Of a DNA stretch of 24,698 nt, positions 8,521 through 15,897 are shown one piece after another. The position numbers and the translations under genes are program-made. The DNA comes from Planctomycetaceae bacterium (GTDB lineage: Bacteria > Planctomycetota > Planctomycetia > Pirellulales > Thermoguttaceae), in assembly GCA_031256755.1 (NCBI GenBank), contig JAIRPZ010000209.1, positions 1-24,698 on the forward strand, read 5' to 3'. Position 1 is the stretch's first letter, and every line of letters begins with the position of its first letter. A model generated the notes under the pieces. It was not told where the DNA came from. It was given only the letters and a program-made list of their open reading frames with translations, and did not search any database.

Positions 8521-9234
8521 ATGTCTGATTTTTCCGATGCGATCAAAAAACATGGTATTTCGCTGCAAAAAATACAAATCCGAAAACTGGAAGAATATGT
8601 GCATCTTCTTTGGTCTTGGAATGAGCGGATCAATCTGACAAGGCATACCGATTATGATAAATTTGCGGCGCGGGACATTACCGATTCCCTTGCCCTTGCC
8701 GAGTTTTTGCGGCATGGAGAAAAGGTGCTTGATGTCGGAACCGGCGGCGGTGTACCGGGCATTATTCTGGCGATTGTCCGTCCCGACTTAAACATTGAAC
8801 TTTGCGATTCCACCGGCAAGAAAGCGTTGGCGGTCAGTGAAATGCTGCAAGAGTTGCGATTGAAGATACCGGTTCATCATGCGAAGGCGGCAACGCTTCT
8901 TGCCGAAAAGGGGCGGCGGTATACCACATTGACGATTCGGGCAGTGTCCCGTCTGGCGCAGTTGTTGCGGCATTTTGCACCGTGCTGGTCGAGTTTCAGC
9001 CGGATGTTATTGGTGAAAGGACCGAATTGGATCGCTGAAAGGGGCGAAGCCCGGCACTACAATTTAACGACTAAACTGGCTCTTCGCCGTCTGAAAACCT
9101 ATACGGCGGCGGTTGCGTCCAAAGAGAATGCCGCAGCGGAATCTGCCGAAAGCGTGATCCTGCAACTCTGTCTGAAAGAAGATTTCGATCAGATTGATGC
9201 CGTGATTGATAAACACCGGACGGGACGGCGTTAA
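8521..9234 (+). CDS. rsmG: 16S rRNA (guanine527-N7)-methyltransferase RsmG
   Basis: RsmG is an S-adenosylmethionine-dependent enzyme that methylates G527 of 16S rRNA on the small subunit. The protein has 237 residues. WNERINLT (33-40), the SAM-binding motif VLDVGTGGGVPGI (69-81), the ELCDS acidic loop, and TIRAVSRLAQLLRHFAP with LLVKGP are all characteristic. The start MSDFSDAI at 8521 gives a normal length; the frame is open upstream, but that part overlaps the promoter. No Shine-Dalgarno is seen. It converges on the M42 peptidase gene, with 25 bases between the stop codons. In many bacteria rsmG sits near the replication origin beside mnmG; that context is absent here. Confidence 0.93.
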   Translation: MSDFSDAIKKHGISLQKIQIRKLEEYVHLLWSWNERINLTRHTDYDKFAARDITDSLALAEFLRHGEKVLDVGTGGGVPGIILAIVRPDLNIELCDSTGKKALAVSEMLQELRLKIPVHHAKAATLLAEKGRRYTTLTIRAVSRLAQLLRHFAPCWSSFSRMLLVKGPNWIAERGEARHYNLTTKLALRRLKTYTAAVASKENAAAESAESVILQLCLKEDFDQIDAVIDKHRTGRR

Positions 9235-9245
9235 CCGCCCGTCCG
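9217..9245 (+). terminator. Hairpin at the rsmG 3' end, between convergent genes
   Basis: CGGACGGG (9217-9224) pairs with CCCGTCCG (9238-9245), and after one bulged A, CGG (9226-9228) pairs with CCG (9235-9237) around a six-base loop. The rsmG stop lies inside. No T run follows on the plus strand, so the terminator role is tentative; it may serve both convergent genes. Confidence 0.4.
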
Positions 9246-9259
9246 CTCTGATGTAAACG

Positions 9260-10318
9260 TTAAGGTATAAACGAAGCGTCCGGTTCAATGCTTTCGCAAA
9301 ATCGCGCCATTAAATCGGCGGCGTAGTCAATATCGTTCAGCGAAATCATTTCGACCGGTGTGTGCATGTACCGGTTCGGAATACTGACCAATGCTGTTGC
9401 CACGCCGCTCCGGTTCACCTGAATTGACCCCGCATCAGTGCCGGTAATTTTTCCTTCCGCAATAATTTGCACCGGTATTTCATTTGTTTTCGCCGTATCA
9501 ATGAGGGCATTGACAAGCCGAACCGTGATGTTCGGACCTTTTGTCAGCACGGGACCGCCGCCGAGTTTGACATCGCCGTTCCGTTTTTTTTCCATAGACG
9601 GGCAATCGGTCGCAAAATGTACGTCTGTGGCGATACCGATATGCGGATCAATGCCGAAAGAACTTGTCCGGGAGCCGCGAAGCCCGACTTCTTCCTGTAC
9701 GGTAGAAACGGCAAACACGCCGGCTTTTAATTTTGCCGGATCGATCCGCCGCAGGGCTTCCATGGCTGCCCAAAGTCCGGCTTTATCGTCTGTTGCCGGT
9801 GCGGCGATCAGATTGTTCCGCAGTTCGCGGTACTCCAATTCCACGGTTATCGGATCGCCGACACTGACCACGCTTTCGGCTTCGGCTTTGTCGGCAGCCC
9901 CGATGTCCACCCAAAGGTCGCAGATTTTCGGCACTTTTTTCCGTTCCTCATCGTCTAATAGATGAATCGGTTTTTTTCCGATGACACCGTCCACTCCTCC
10001 TTTTGCTGTCCAGATTTTGACACGGACACCGATGAGGTTTTGAATATCCCAGCCGCCGACGGTCAAAATGTAAATGAATCCCTGTTCGTCAATGTAATTG
10101 ACGATAAGCCCGATTTGATCGCAATGACCGGCGAGCATAATCCGCAGCGGTGCGTCAGGATTGCGGGCGGCGATGACGTTGCCGTGAACATCGGTTCGGA
10201 CCGTATCGGCAAAGGGCTGCACATAATTTCGGACGATCTGCTGTACCGGTGCTTCAAATCCCGTTGTGCTTGGGGTTGTTAAGATATTCTTGAGAAATTC
10301 TTTTGCTTGGATATTCAT
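9260..10318 (-). CDS. M42 family metallopeptidase (glutamyl aminopeptidase / FrvX-like)
   Basis: A cytoplasmic di-metal aminopeptidase of the M42 clan, which forms large tetrahedral or related oligomers that trim peptides. The protein has 352 residues, the usual length. Metal ligands and catalytic residues are recognisable: His65 in AGHCDQIG, the aspartate in ATDDKAG (175-181), Glu209-Glu210 in VQEEVG (catalytic base and ligand), Asp232 in TDVHFA, and His319 in YMHTPVEM. The start MNIQAKEFLK at 10318 lies 30 bases after a -10 box; there is no Shine-Dalgarno. Substrate preference cannot be told from the sequence. It is monocistronic and convergent with rsmG. Confidence 0.93.
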   Translation of the reverse strand: MNIQAKEFLKNILTTPSTTGFEAPVQQIVRNYVQPFADTVRTDVHGNVIAARNPDAPLRIMLAGHCDQIGLIVNYIDEQGFIYILTVGGWDIQNLIGVRVKIWTAKGGVDGVIGKKPIHLLDDEERKKVPKICDLWVDIGAADKAEAESVVSVGDPITVELEYRELRNNLIAAPATDDKAGLWAAMEALRRIDPAKLKAGVFAVSTVQEEVGLRGSRTSSFGIDPHIGIATDVHFATDCPSMEKKRNGDVKLGGGPVLTKGPNITVRLVNALIDTAKTNEIPVQIIAEGKITGTDAGSIQVNRSGVATALVSIPNRYMHTPVEMISLNDIDYAADLMARFCESIEPDASFIP

Positions 10319-10348
10319 CGGATTGGATTACGGACACAATTTTCCGCT

Positions 10349-10377
10349 ATTGTCCGCAATGAAAAGAGATTTGTCAA
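10349..10377 (-). promoter_or_regulatory. Promoter of the M42 peptidase gene
   Basis: Reading the minus strand, TTGACA (10377-10372) and GACAAT (10354-10349) are separated by 17 bases. The -35 lies within an 18-bp sequence (10379-10362) that also occurs exactly at the DUF1559 promoter (13707-13724). Confidence 0.6.
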
Positions 10378-10520
10378 GAGATGCATGCACATTTTTTGGC
10401 ACCGGTTCCAGTCCGTTTCGGAGTTTCCCGACTTGCGAATTTTTACCCGATATTTTTGCTATTCTTTCGTATTAAGAGCAGAGACTTATTTCCCGTTCCC
10501 AAAATACAAAGGAGTCCGCA

Positions 10521-10983
10521 ATGTCCTCTTCCGAAATATCCGTCGCCGCCCGACTTCTGCAATGCCTCCGCCGCGTTCCCGACCCGCGGTCAAAACACGG
10601 GGTCTCCCACCCGTTTCACACCGTCATCGCCATTGTCATCCTCGGGCTGCCGGCGGGCATCTCCACTATCGCCGAAATCAAACGATGACCGGCACTCCAT
10701 AAAAAAGAACCCGAAACCTTTCTCCGCTTCCGAAAGACCAGCGAGCTTGACGAAGCATCTGGAAGAGGTGCTTCAACTGTATCCGGCGTTGCCAATATTG
10801 ACCGGCGATGCGGTTTATAGGCAGCGTCCGCTGCTTGAAGTGATTTATCAATATCATCGGGTTGGCATTTTTCAGGTGAAGGCAAACAACAAGACAACGC
10901 TGGAACAGTTGCCGTTAATTTTTTCCGGCGTGAAACAGCGGGAACCGGACGACAAACTTGTCTGTAAAAAAAGGGACGCGTAG
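10521..10983 (+). pseudogene. ISAs1-family transposase remnant
   Basis: Part one (10521-10688) starts at an ATG with AAAGGAG six bases upstream and gives 55 residues. VPDPRSKHGVSHPFHTVIAIVILGL is the N-terminal DDE_Tnp_1-associated segment of ISAs1 transposases. It then stops at TGA 10686. Part two (about 10743-10983), in another frame, reads LPILTGDAVYRQRPLLEVIYQ...GIFQVKANNKTTLEQLP, the LTGDA...VKGNQ region around the second catalytic aspartate. The roughly 150 or more residues usually between these parts, including the first catalytic aspartate, are missing, and the C-terminal part with the catalytic glutamate is not recognisable. The gene cannot make an active transposase. Confidence 0.75.
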
Positions 10984-10996
10984 AGATTCGCCTTCT

Positions 10997-11023
10997 ATTC
11001 TCCGCCATTGGAAGGCGGAGAAT
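10997..11023. repeat. Perfect 10-bp inverted repeat inside the IS remnant
   Basis: ATTCTCCGCC (10997-11006) and GGCGGAGAAT (11014-11023) flank a seven-base loop. There is no T run. It may mark a deletion junction or be a remnant of another repeat. Confidence 0.55.
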
Positions 11024-11350
11024 TGCCTGCATTTGGAGAAAGAGGAGTCCGGCGAAGAAAAACACGTTTTTCGGAGTGCGGCGTTGGGGGAGGTTTGGAC
11101 GTTCCTGACGGGAATGACCGGAGCGGTTGGTGCGTCTGATGAAGAAGAAAGAGCACACTTTACGGGAAGTGGAGAACAATTGAGAGCAAAACCGCAAAAC
11201 GCTCGCCAAATGTCATACTCCGCAACGGACTAGGTTATCCGATAAGTGAATTTTTATTTTTTTGCCCATAACAAATTGCCCGTTTCAGTCGATAATGTGA
11301 ATAACGAAAATCGTAACAATAAATTTTAACAATTAACAACATACACAAAC

Positions 11351-11544
11351 ATGAAAACATTCATTATTATTACATTTTTTATCGTAACAATAACACACCT
11401 AATTTCCGGCCGCGGATTACTTTTTCCGACACCGGTGAGCCGCTGCCGATGAGGACTATCGGTTTGACAGACGGCAAGTACACGCTTGGCTTCCTTTCGG
11501 CGTGCGGCGGCTTGCCGAGAGGGGAATACAAGATTTACATTTAA
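11351..11544 (+). pseudogene. Decayed small secreted protein/lipoprotein with carboxypeptidase-regulatory-like domain
   Basis: An ATG at 11351 opens a 33-residue signal-peptide-like stretch (MKTFIIITFFIVTITHLISG...) that ends at TGA 11450. In another frame, RITFSDTGEPLPMRTIGLTDGKYTLGF...GLPRGEYKIYI runs to TAA 11544. The second part matches the pattern of the regulatory-like domain found in the lipoprotein at 15421 (VTF...G-TNAAGHFALRTF...GKFLVTV). The middle of the protein is missing and the frame is broken, so this is a remnant of a second gene of that type. The surrounding 11232-11672 is AT-rich at first and holds nothing else I can support. Confidence 0.5.
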
Positions 11545-11672
11545 GAGCGTATTTTTGCCATTGATGTCAAACAGCAGGACAACTCGTCTGCCCGCACCTT
11601 GCCCCGCCCTTGACTGTACTGCAAAAACGGCTAAAAATGAACGGAAGAAACGAAACGTGAAACGGCCGGTGT

Positions 11673-12125
11673 ATGCTTAAAATACTTTCCAAATTATTGC
11701 CGACTCCGCTGCCGAAGTCATCAAAACAGCACCGCAAAAGCACGTCGGCAAAAGAAAAAGACGTTTTAGGACGCGCCGGCGAGCAGGCAGCGGCGGACTT
11801 TTTAACGGCAAAGGGCTACCAAATTTTGCAGCGCAACTTTCTCTTGCCCGGCGGTGAAATTGATATTGCTGCTCTCGATGGCGAAACGCTTGTCATTGCC
11901 GAAGTGAAAACACGAAAAAATAACCGCTTCGGAAAGCCCTACGAAGCGGTACACGAAACGAAACAGCGGCAAATACTGCGGCTGGCAGAACAATTTATGC
12001 ATCAATTCCGAATGATGCAATCGCCGGTGCGGTTCGATGTTATTTCTGTAACAGGAACGTCAGCCGAAGATTTTGAAATCGAACATTTTATACAGGCGTT
12101 CCGTCCACAGGATTTGCAGCGGTAA
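11673..12125 (+). CDS. YraN family protein (UPF0102), nuclease-fold
   Basis: The protein has 150 residues. After a basic N-terminal tail of about 30 residues, LGRAGEQAAADFLTAKGYQILQRNF, GGEIDIAALDG (60-70) and VIAEVKTRKNNRFGKPYEAV (74-93) form the UPF0102 signature. The Glu...Asp...Glu-X-Lys pattern is that of the restriction-endonuclease-like fold. The biological role of the family is not settled; a part in DNA processing or uptake has been suggested. The start at ATG 11673 has no clear Shine-Dalgarno. The gene converges on ahcY. Usual neighbours such as rnhB or rsmI are absent. Confidence 0.88.
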   Translation: MLKILSKLLPTPLPKSSKQHRKSTSAKEKDVLGRAGEQAAADFLTAKGYQILQRNFLLPGGEIDIAALDGETLVIAEVKTRKNNRFGKPYEAVHETKQRQILRLAEQFMHQFRMMQSPVRFDVISVTGTSAEDFEIEHFIQAFRPQDLQR

Positions 12126-12210
12126 TACTCCCCTGCCCCAAGTTGGAGAGTTATTGTCTGCCGCTCATTTTGCCGCGATATTCGGTTTTGCCTTTCTATC
12201 AAGCGTCTTT

Positions 12211-12242
12211 ACACTCGGCGTGTCCCCTGCCCTGCCGAGTGT
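12211..12242. terminator. Hairpin between convergent yraN and ahcY
   Basis: ACACTCGGC (12211-12219) and GCCGAGTGT (12234-12242) pair perfectly around a 14-base loop that holds the recurrent motif CCCCTGCCCT. There is no T run on either strand. The position suggests a shared 3' end structure. Confidence 0.4.
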
Positions 12243-12269
12243 GTATTCTGCCGTCAGCGTGCGGTAATT

Positions 12270-13586
12270 TTAGTATCGATAAAATTCCGGCTTGAACGGA
12301 CCGTCTGCCGGAATGCCGAGGTAGTCCGCCTGCTTTTGCGTCAGTGTCGTCAGTTTCGCACCAATTTGATCCAAATGCAGCCGTGCTACTTCTTCGTCTA
12401 AAATTTTTGGTAACCGATGAACCCCTATCGGATATTTTTCCGTTTCCGACCACAAAGCAATTTGCGCCAGCGTTTGGTTTGTGAACGAATTGGACATTAC
12501 AAACGAAGGGTGTCCGGTTGCACAGCCGAGATTGACAAGCCGGCCTTCCGCCAGCAGAATGATCGAATGACCATCAGGAAACGTGTACCGGTCTACCAGC
12601 GGCTTAACCTGCACTTTTTTGATGCCTTTGTACGTTTCCAATCCGTGTACGTCAATTTCAACGTCGAAATGTCCGATGTTGCAGACAATCGCATCGTTCT
12701 TCATTTTTTCCATGTGCTTTGTCAGGATAATGTCGCAGCAGCCGGTTGTTGTAACAAAAATGTTCCCGATGGCGGCGGCTTCGTCCATGGTCATCACTTG
12801 GAAACCTTCCATTGCCGCCTGCAACGCACAAATCGGGTCAATTTCCGTCACAATTGTTCTGGCACCGTAAGAGCGGAGCGATTGGGCGCAGCCCTTTCCG
12901 ACATCGCCGTAGCCCGCAACAACAGCAACTTTGCCGGCAACCATCACGTCCGTTGCCCGTTTGATTCCGTCTACCAACGATTCCCGGCAGCCGTAAAGAT
13001 TATCGAACTTACTTTTTGTAACAGAATCATTGACGTTGATGGCCGGAACCTTGAGTTCTCCCTTTGCAAACATTTGATAAAGGCGGTGGACTCCCGTTGT
13101 TGTTTCTTCGGAGAGACCTTTCACACCCTTAATAATATCGGCGTATGCCGGTTTGTGAAGGAGTGCGGTCAGGTCGCCGCCGTCATCAAGAATCAGATTG
13201 AGCGGTTTGCCGTCAGGGAAAATGACAGTTTGTTCAATGCACCAATCGAAATCGGCATCGGATTCCCCTTTCCACGCATAAACAGGAACACCGGTTGCGG
13301 CAATGGCGGCAGCGGCGTGGTCTTGCGTTGAAAATTTATTGCAACTGCTCCATGTCACTTCGGCACCGAGAGCGGTAAGCGTTTCGATGAGAACTGCCGT
13401 TTGAATGGTCATGTGAAGGCAACCGGCAATTTTTGCGCCTTTAAGCGGTTTGGAAGCGGAATATTTTTTCCGCAGAGCCATCAAACCGGGCATTTCGTTT
13501 TCGGCGATGGCAATTTCTTTGCGTCCCCAATCGGCAAGCGAAATGTCGGCGATTTTATGGGGCAATTGGGATTTTTCAATGGGCAT
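12270..13586 (-). CDS. ahcY: Adenosylhomocysteinase
   Basis: This NAD-dependent cytoplasmic enzyme hydrolyses S-adenosylhomocysteine to adenosine and homocysteine, clearing the inhibitor made by methyltransferases. The protein has 438 residues, the normal length. Substrate-binding CLHMTIQTAVLIETL (56-70), NDSVTKSKFDN (186-196), the NAD-binding VAVVAGYGDVGKGCA (220-234) and the C-terminal PFKPEFYRY are all present. The start MPIEKSQLPH at 13586 lies 29 bases after a TATAAT box, without a Shine-Dalgarno. It is monocistronic on the minus strand. Confidence 0.98.
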   Translation of the reverse strand: MPIEKSQLPHKIADISLADWGRKEIAIAENEMPGLMALRKKYSASKPLKGAKIAGCLHMTIQTAVLIETLTALGAEVTWSSCNKFSTQDHAAAAIAATGVPVYAWKGESDADFDWCIEQTVIFPDGKPLNLILDDGGDLTALLHKPAYADIIKGVKGLSEETTTGVHRLYQMFAKGELKVPAINVNDSVTKSKFDNLYGCRESLVDGIKRATDVMVAGKVAVVAGYGDVGKGCAQSLRSYGARTIVTEIDPICALQAAMEGFQVMTMDEAAAIGNIFVTTTGCCDIILTKHMEKMKNDAIVCNIGHFDVEIDVHGLETYKGIKKVQVKPLVDRYTFPDGHSIILLAEGRLVNLGCATGHPSFVMSNSFTNQTLAQIALWSETEKYPIGVHRLPKILDEEVARLHLDQIGAKLTTLTQKQADYLGIPADGPFKPEFYRY

Positions 13587-13615
13587 AACGTTTTCCGAAA
13601 AGTTAATTTTCGGCT

Positions 13616-13621
13616 ATTATA
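13616..13621 (-). promoter_or_regulatory. -10 box of ahcY
   Basis: TATAAT on the minus strand (GGTTATAATAG), with a weak TTACAT at 17 bases as the -35. The leader is about 29 bases from box to ATG. It divides ahcY from the divergent DUF1559 locus. Confidence 0.5.
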
Positions 13622-13708
13622 ACCGCATAGACAGAGCAATGTAAGCCCCCCTCCCCTGCCCCTGAACGATTGCCGATAGACCATAATTTTATTATTTCGT
13701 TATTTGTC

Positions 13709-13737
13709 TTGACAAATCTCTTTTTTCAGTGTATATT
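13709..13737 (+). promoter_or_regulatory. Consensus promoter of the DUF1559 locus
   Basis: TTGACA (13709-13714) and TATATT (13732-13737) are 17 bases apart, the best promoter in the window. Transcription would start near 13745. AAGGAG at 13780-13785 and an ATG at 13793 follow. Confidence 0.75.
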
Positions 13738-13792
13738 ATAAAATGTATAGTGTATCTATGTTTCCACCTTTTATCTAACAAGGAGAAATACT

Positions 13793-15291
13793 ATGGACAG
13801 AATGATTGGCGAACACGTCGGCAGAACCCCTGAAAATGCCGAAGCAAACGTTAATATGGGGCAATTATGGGGGGGGGGTCAGTCTTAATCGGAGCAACGG
13901 ACAGGAATTCCGTTGACCGCAAAAACAGCAACCCGCCTGCGAATTTCCCGCTTAATCGGCTGGTGTATGTCACCCGCTCTTTGGGGTTCACACTTATCGA
14001 ACTCCTCGTAGTCATAGCGATCATCGGCATGCTCATCGCCCTTTTGCTTCCGGCAATTCAAGTGGCGAGGGAAGCAGCCCGAAGAATGCAGTGCGGCAAT
14101 CACATCAAGCAGATTGCCCTTGCTGTTCACACTCACCACGGTGTATACGACAGAATGCCCGCCTTGGATTCCCCTTACGATGCTAACCCGGGAAACCAAT
14201 CGACAGGAAAAGGCGAAGCGTTTCATGCCATTACTTGGGCTTTTCAACTCATGCCGTATTTGGAAAATCAGGCACTTTTTGACATTGCCTGTCAAGGCGG
14301 AACAGCTTGTTCGTACAAGGGTTCCGTCAATTATTTGCCGTATTTCAAGCCCGCCGCCAGCGGCGAAAATCCGGTATTCAGTGCCGATTTTATTCCGGGC
14401 AGAACCCGCGTCCCTGTATTGCTTTGCCCCTCTGACGGCGGTTCTTCGCAGGACCCTGTCGAAAACTATCCGGGAGTGCTGAATTATCACGCGAATATTG
14501 GCGATGCCGTTTCATGTACCCGCAATTGGTTTTTTGAAAACGACATCGGAGAGGAGCAGCGTTCCCCATTTGTGGTGGGAGTGAATAATCTGACGGATGC
14601 CCATCTGTGCGATGAAGTCAAGGACAGCAGCGGGGCGATCACAGGAAGGCGAGCCGCTTACGGGCGTAATTTCAGCGAAGTTACGGATGGACTAACCAAT
14701 ACTATCGGCTTTTCAGAATGTACGATTTCCGTTCCGACAAGCGTGATCAACAATATACCGATTGCCGGTTCGCTTAAAAGCGGTATTGCTTTTAAGGGCA
14801 ATGATTTTTGCAGCACGCCTGCCGATGTTTACGCGAAGGTATTGGGTAGCAATGGACAATTGCAAAACGGCTGGCAGCCGGCTGCACTCGTGGGAAGACG
14901 CTGGCTTGGTTCCGCAAGCGACTATTACTGCCATGCGTTTTATACCGTTTTGCCGCCAAATTCCGTTTCTACGTACCTATGGAACAACGGTAATATGACC
15001 GGTTCAGGCGGAAACAGTTTGGATCAATGCAACGCGGTGATCACGGCAAACAGTTATCATACCGGTGGAGTCAACGGAGCAAAACTGGACGGTTCGGTGA
15101 TATTCGTTTCCGACAGAATTGATACGGGCAGAAATGACATTTCTATGTGGCATACGGTCAATAGCGGTCAGCGGAACGATTGGCGAAATGCCGGTGCAAC
15201 AGCGGCTTATCCCTATACTTACCCGCACAGTCCATACGGTATTTGGGGATCAATGGGAACGATCAGTTGCAGCGAAACGCTCATGCCGTAG
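13793..15291 (+). CDS. DUF1559 prepilin-like protein, start separated from body by a G10 tract
   Basis: The body (frame open from 13867) carries GFTLIELLVVIAIIGMLIALLLPAIQVAREAARRMQC, a type IV prepilin-type N-terminal helix cut before Phe, and ends with YHTGGVNGAKLDGS, an exact H-X9-DG motif. Both mark the DUF1559 family that is greatly expanded in planctomycetes, thought to be surface or periplasmic pseudopilin-like proteins. The promoter and AAGGAG point to ATG 13793, seven bases after the AAGGAG. That frame reads MDRMIGEHVGRTPENAEANVNMGQLW, then runs into G10 (13869-13878) and ends at a TAA after 31 residues. With 11 or 8 G it would join the body in frame, giving a 65-residue leader up to the prepilin cleavage site. 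The alternative ATG at 13867 abuts the tract and has no ribosome site. As read, the gene is off. Coordinates give the intended gene. Confidence 0.8.
13869..13878 (+). repeat. Homopolymer G10 tract in the 5' coding region
   Basis: Ten G in a row lie 76 bases after the ATG at 13793. It is by far the longest G run in the window and sits exactly where the start frame and the prepilin frame must join. Confidence 0.9.
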
Positions 15292-15297
15292 AAAATC

Positions 15298-15376
15298 ATT
15301 GAAAATGGAGAATTATTTTGAAGCATATTTCGCTGAATACAGCGTATTCTTCAATTTTTAATTCTCCATATTCAAT
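15298..15376. repeat. Long imperfect hairpin with MITE-like arms after the DUF1559 gene
   Basis: Two 18-base arms, 15298-15315 and 15359-15376, are inverted copies agreeing at 17 of 18 positions. Inside them TTGAAG/CTTCAA and CGCTG-AATA-CAGCG pair again. Further ATTCTCAATTTT-like units follow to about 15392. It fills most of the gap between DUF1559 and its lipoprotein and could be a small inserted repeat element, or could limit read-through. Confidence 0.6.
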
Positions 15377-15420
15377 TCTCAATTTTGCATTCAAGATCAA
15401 CCTTTTAACTTTCAATACTT

Positions 15421-15843
15421 ATGAGAGTCATCATAACCCTTACACTTTTATTTTTTCCGCTCACGCTGATTGGCTGTTCGCGGGGTATTCCGGTCACGCC
15501 GGTTACGGGAGTTGTTATGCTTAACGGTAAACCGGTCGAAGAGGCAACGGTAACTTTTATACCGGAGAACGTTTCCTGCCGCGGAGCTTCCGGCGGCACT
15601 AATGCTGCCGGACATTTTGCTTTGCGGACATTTGCTGCGGATAAAGCAGGTGCCATGCAAGGCAAATTCCTTGTTACTGTCAACAAATTGGAGGTAACCG
15701 TCAGCGGCGGTGCGCCGGTATTTAAGCAATTGATGCCGGAAGTGTACACAAAACAAGAAACGTCGCCGCTGCGAGCCGAAGTAAAAAACGGAAGAAATCA
15801 TTTCGTTTTAGAAATGACAACCGAAAATAAATCAGACGAATAG
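15421..15843 (+). CDS. Small lipoprotein with carboxypeptidase-regulatory-like domain
   Basis: The protein has 140 residues. MRVIITLTLLFFPLTLIGC is a lipoprotein signal with LIGC as the lipobox, so the mature protein should be lipid-anchored at Cys19. The rest, TGVVMLNGKPVEEATVTFIPEN...TNAAGHFALRTF...GKFLVTV, is a beta-sandwich of the carboxypeptidase-regulatory/transthyretin-like type. In planctomycetes such lipoproteins often follow DUF1559 genes, and the pair here fits that; the function of the pair is unknown. No strong Shine-Dalgarno is visible. It lies 129 bases after DUF1559, across the hairpin repeat. The decayed copy at 11351-11544 is of the same kind. Confidence 0.82.
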   Translation: MRVIITLTLLFFPLTLIGCSRGIPVTPVTGVVMLNGKPVEEATVTFIPENVSCRGASGGTNAAGHFALRTFAADKAGAMQGKFLVTVNKLEVTVSGGAPVFKQLMPEVYTKQETSPLRAEVKNGRNHFVLEMTTENKSDE

Positions 15844-15849
15844 CAGCGG

Positions 15850-15890
15850 AACCATTACACGTTCCCCGTTATGTGCGGGGAATGGTTTTC
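15850..15890 (+). terminator. Probable intrinsic terminator after the lipoprotein gene
   Basis: AACCA (15850-15854) pairs with TGGTT (15883-15887) and TTCCCCG (15862-15868) with CGGGGAA (15876-15882) around a seven-base loop; TTT follows. It lies seven bases after the stop, between convergent genes. Confidence 0.55.
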
Positions 15891-15897
15891 CCCTGCC

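Larger units (their letters stand above)
10410..11231 (+). mobile_element. Decayed insertion sequence, ISAs1-like, about 0.82 kb
   Basis: Two pieces of an ISAs1-type transposase are bounded by an imperfect inverted repeat: AGTCCGTTTCGGAGT at 10410-10424 and ACTCCGCAACGGACT at 11217-11231, which agree at 14 of 15 positions. An intact ISAs1-family element is normally about 1.2-1.4 kb, so several hundred bases of the transposase middle are missing. No clear target-site duplication is visible outside the repeats. A perfect 10-bp hairpin (10997-11023) lies inside. The boundaries are inferred from the repeats; the transposase likeness is stronger evidence. Confidence 0.6.

Noticed and set aside
11486..11680. 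64-codon frame before yraN
   Set aside because: It overlaps the lipoprotein remnant and yraN start, has no ribosome site and no likeness to any protein.
12417..13331. 304-codon open frame on the plus strand
   Set aside because: It is the shadow of ahcY, whose identity is certain.
13867..13900. ATG at 13867 as the natural DUF1559 start
   Set aside because: It has no ribosome site and abuts the G tract, while an ideal promoter and AAGGAG serve ATG 13793.
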